Of a stretch of DNA of 64,000 bases, positions 61,904 through 64,000 are shown piece by piece. Numbering within the stretch: the stretch's first letter is position 1; each line of letters starts with the position of its first letter. This DNA comes from Ewingella allii (lineage in GTDB: Bacteria; Pseudomonadota; Gammaproteobacteria; Enterobacterales; Enterobacteriaceae): positions 1-64,000 of the forward strand of contig NZ_JAWUDN010000011.1 in the NCBI RefSeq assembly GCF_044430645.1. The letters are read 5' to 3'. A program made the position numbers and the translations under genes. The notes under the pieces are model-generated. The model did not search any database. It saw only the letters and a program-made list of their open reading frames with translations, and had not been told where the DNA came from.

Positions 61904-63256
61904 ATGCTCAGTATCTTTAAGCCCGCAGCCCATAAGGCTCCCGTGGCAGACGACCATGTTGATCCCCTTTACCGCCGCCTGCGTTGGCAGATCTTCATGG
62001 GGATTTTCTTCGGCTACGCCGCCTACTATCTGGTGCGCAAAAACTTTGCGCTGGCGATGCCTTACCTGATTGATCAAGGTTTCAGCCGTGGCGACCTCGG
62101 CTTTGCCCTGTCCGGCATCTCCATCGCCTACGGTATTTCGAAATTCCTCATGGGTTCGGTTTCTGACCGTTCCAACCCTCGCGTTTTCCTGCCAGCGGGC
62201 CTGATACTGGCGGCGGCGGTGATGCTGTTCATGGGCTTCGTGCCGTGGGCGACCTCCAGCATCGCCATTATGTTTGTCCTGCTGTTCCTTTGCGGATGGT
62301 TCCAGGGCATGGGCTGGCCGCCGTGCGGGCGCACCATGGTTCACTGGTGGTCGCAGAAAGAGCGCGGGCAGATTGTGTCGGTGTGGAACTGCGCGCATAA
62401 CGTCGGTGGCGGTATCCCTCCGCTGCTGTTCCTGCTGGGTATGGCGTGGTTTAACGACTGGAAAGCCGCGCTGTATATGCCAGCTTTCGCGGCTATCGCG
62501 CTGGCGGTGTTCGCCTTCATCACCATGCGAGACACCCCGCAATCCTGCGGCCTGCCGCCGATTGAAGAGTACAAAAACGACTACCCGCCGGACTACGACA
62601 AAGAGAAGTCCGAGGAGGAGCTGACCACCAAGCAGATCTTCATGCAGTACATTTTGCCGAACAAGCTGCTGTGGTATATCGCCCTCGCCAACGTGTTCGT
62701 TTACCTGCTGCGCTACGGCATCCTCGACTGGTCACCAACCTATCTGAAGGAAGTGAAGCACTTCGCGCTGGATAAGTCCTCCTGGGCTTACTTCCTCTAC
62801 GAATACGCTGGGATTCCGGGCACCCTGCTGTGCGGCTGGATGTCGGACAAAGTGTTTAAAGGTAACCGTGGCGCCACCGGCGTGTTCTTCATGGTGCTGG
62901 TGACTATCGCCACCGTGGTGTACTGGCTGAACCCGGTGGGCAATCCGGGCATCGACATGGTCTGTATGATCACCATCGGCTTCCTGATTTACGGCCCGGT
63001 AATGCTGATTGGCCTGCACGCGCTGGAACTGGCACCGAAGAAAGCAGCGGGTACCGCGGCGGGCTTCACCGGCCTGTTTGGTTATCTGGGGGGTTCGGTG
63101 GCGGCGAGCGCCATCGTTGGCTATACCGTTGACTACTTCGGCTGGGATGGCGGCTTTATCGTGATGATTGGCGGCTGCGTGCTGGCGGTTATCCTATTGA
63201 TTATGACTATGTTGAGCGAGAACAAACACAAAGCAAATCTAGCAAAAGGAGCATAA
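61904..63256 (+). CDS. glpT: Glycerol-3-phosphate/phosphate antiporter GlpT
   Basis: MFS exchanger that imports glycerol-3-phosphate (and fosfomycin) for inorganic phosphate. N-terminus RRLRWQIFMGIFFGYAAYYLVRKNFALAMPYL-type sequence contains the substrate-site Arg of helix 1; 12 helices follow. The start at 61904 (MLSIFKPA) has TTGGAGGCGTTT upstream and gives 450 aa (452 in E. coli). glpQ starts 3 bp after its stop. Confidence 0.96.
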   Translation: MLSIFKPAAHKAPVADDHVDPLYRRLRWQIFMGIFFGYAAYYLVRKNFALAMPYLIDQGFSRGDLGFALSGISIAYGISKFLMGSVSDRSNPRVFLPAGLILAAAVMLFMGFVPWATSSIAIMFVLLFLCGWFQGMGWPPCGRTMVHWWSQKERGQIVSVWNCAHNVGGGIPPLLFLLGMAWFNDWKAALYMPAFAAIALAVFAFITMRDTPQSCGLPPIEEYKNDYPPDYDKEKSEEELTTKQIFMQYILPNKLLWYIALANVFVYLLRYGILDWSPTYLKEVKHFALDKSSWAYFLYEYAGIPGTLLCGWMSDKVFKGNRGATGVFFMVLVTIATVVYWLNPVGNPGIDMVCMITIGFLIYGPVMLIGLHALELAPKKAAGTAAGFTGLFGYLGGSVAASAIVGYTVDYFGWDGGFIVMIGGCVLAVILLIMTMLSENKHKANLAKGA

Positions 63257-63259
63257 CGG

Positions 63260-64000
63260 ATGAACCGTTTAAGTAAGATAGTAAAAGGCACCCTGTTGGC
63301 GAGTTTGATTGCCACGTCTTGTTACGCCAGCGCAGCAGAGCCGATTGTTATCGCGCACCGCGGCGCCAGCGGCTATCTGCCGGAACATACCCTGCCAGCG
63401 AAAGCCATGGCTTACGCGCAGGGCGCTAACTTCCTTGAGCAGGACTTAGTAATGACCAAAGACGACCAGCTGGTCGTCTTACATGACCACTATTTGGATC
63501 GCGTCACTGATGTCGCCCAGCGCTTTCCGAACCGGGCGCGCAAAGATGGCCGCTACTACGCCATCGACTTCACGCTGGCGGAAATCAAATCGCTGAAATT
63601 CACCGAAGGCTTTGATATTAAAGACGGTAAGCAGGTGCAAACCTATCCGGGCCGTTTCCCGATAGGCAAGTCTGATTTCCGCGTCCACACCTTCCAGGAA
63701 GAGATTGAATTCGTTCAGGGTCTGAACCATTCAACCGGCAAAAACGTGGGGATTTACACCGAGATCAAAGCCCCATGGTTCCACCGTCAGGAAGGCAAAG
63801 ACATCTCTGCCAAGGTGTTGGAAGTGCTCAAGCAGTACGGCTACACCAGTAAAAGCAGCAATGTCTATTTGCAATGCTTCGACCCGAACGAGCTGAAACG
63901 CATTAAAAATGAGCTTGAGCCGAAAATGGGTATGGACCTGAAGCTGGTTCAGCTGATCGCCTACACCAAGTGGGATGAGACGCAGGAGCAGAAAGACGGC
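63260..64000 (+). CDS. glpQ: Periplasmic glycerophosphodiester phosphodiesterase (cut by window end)
   Basis: First 247 codons only; E. coli GlpQ has 358. Signal peptide residues 1-26 (cleavage after CYASA), then the GDPD signature IVIAHRGASGYLPEHTL and EQDLVMTKDDQLVVLHDHYLDRVTD. It hydrolyses glycerophosphodiesters in the periplasm, and GlpT next door imports the glycerol-3-phosphate released. The frame is open to the last base. Confidence 0.95.
   Translation, partial: MNRLSKIVKGTLLASLIATSCYASAAEPIVIAHRGASGYLPEHTLPAKAMAYAQGANFLEQDLVMTKDDQLVVLHDHYLDRVTDVAQRFPNRARKDGRYYAIDFTLAEIKSLKFTEGFDIKDGKQVQTYPGRFPIGKSDFRVHTFQEEIEFVQGLNHSTGKNVGIYTEIKAPWFHRQEGKDISAKVLEVLKQYGYTSKSSNVYLQCFDPNELKRIKNELEPKMGMDLKLVQLIAYTKWDETQEQKDG

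Overview
The window is chromosomal DNA of an enterobacterium. Nearly every protein is a close relative of an E. coli K-12 protein, usually with the same length, and the gene order follows two E. coli blocks: hemG-trkH-yigZ-pepQ / fadBA / fre-ubiD / rfaH / tatDCBA-ubiBJE-rmuC / udp-ysgA-metE-metR-yigM, and ugpBAECQ / livKHMGF-panM-rpoH-ftsXEY-rsmD-yhhLMN-zntA-tusA-yhhQ-dcrB. These blocks are far apart in E. coli but adjacent here. ERIC-type repeats, a katE gene next to udp and a pepE gene next to rfaH point to a Yersiniaceae-type genome (Rahnella, Ewingella, Rouxiella or Serratia relatives). That placement is inference; no rRNA gene lies inside the window.

Layout. 1-120: a ribosomal RNA P1 promoter firing leftwards out of the window. 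0.1-4.1 kb: hemG, trkH, yigZ and pepQ on the minus strand. 4.2-7.7 kb: fadBA beta-oxidation operon behind a perfect FadR-type operator, then two tandem ERIC repeats. 8-19.2 kb: fre, ubiD, pepE, rfaH, tatD, tatABC and the ubiquinone genes ubiE-ubiJ-ubiB, then rmuC. 19.3-30.3 kb: a DedA protein, a tyrosine phosphatase, udp, katE, a dienelactone hydrolase, a short-chain dehydrogenase, metE/metR and yigM.

30.4-39 kb is the accessory part. A Gln-rich exported protein and a LysR regulator are followed, divergently, by a tightly packed eight-gene operon (31931-37894). It holds a putative tandem alpha/beta-barrel protein, an AfsA-type hotdog protein, an unrecognised protein, a Pro-1 tautomerase, a HAD phosphatase, an MFS exporter, a carboxymuconolactone-decarboxylase-like protein and a thiolase. 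AfsA-type enzymes join a beta-ketoacyl thioester to dihydroxyacetone phosphate in gamma-butyrolactone/furan signal synthesis. A thiolase could supply acetoacetyl-CoA, the HAD protein could remove the phosphate, and the exporter could release the product. This is the best candidate in the window for an undescribed system, probably a small diffusible butenolide- or furan-like metabolite.

39-49.3 kb: ugpBAECQ (glycerol-3-phosphate and glycerophosphodiester uptake, with an 11-bp-periodic Pho box) and livKHMGF (branched-chain amino acid uptake); livJ is absent from its E. coli position. 49.7-56 kb: panM, rpoH, ftsX, ftsE, ftsY, rsmD, yhhL, yhhM. 56-61.5 kb: yhhN, zntA with a ZntR-type promoter, tusA, yhhQ, dcrB. 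61.5-64 kb: glpT and the start of glpQ, cut by the window edge. Together with ugp this gives two glycerol-3-phosphate/glycerophosphodiester systems in one window, one with phosphate-type and the other with GlpR-type control signals.
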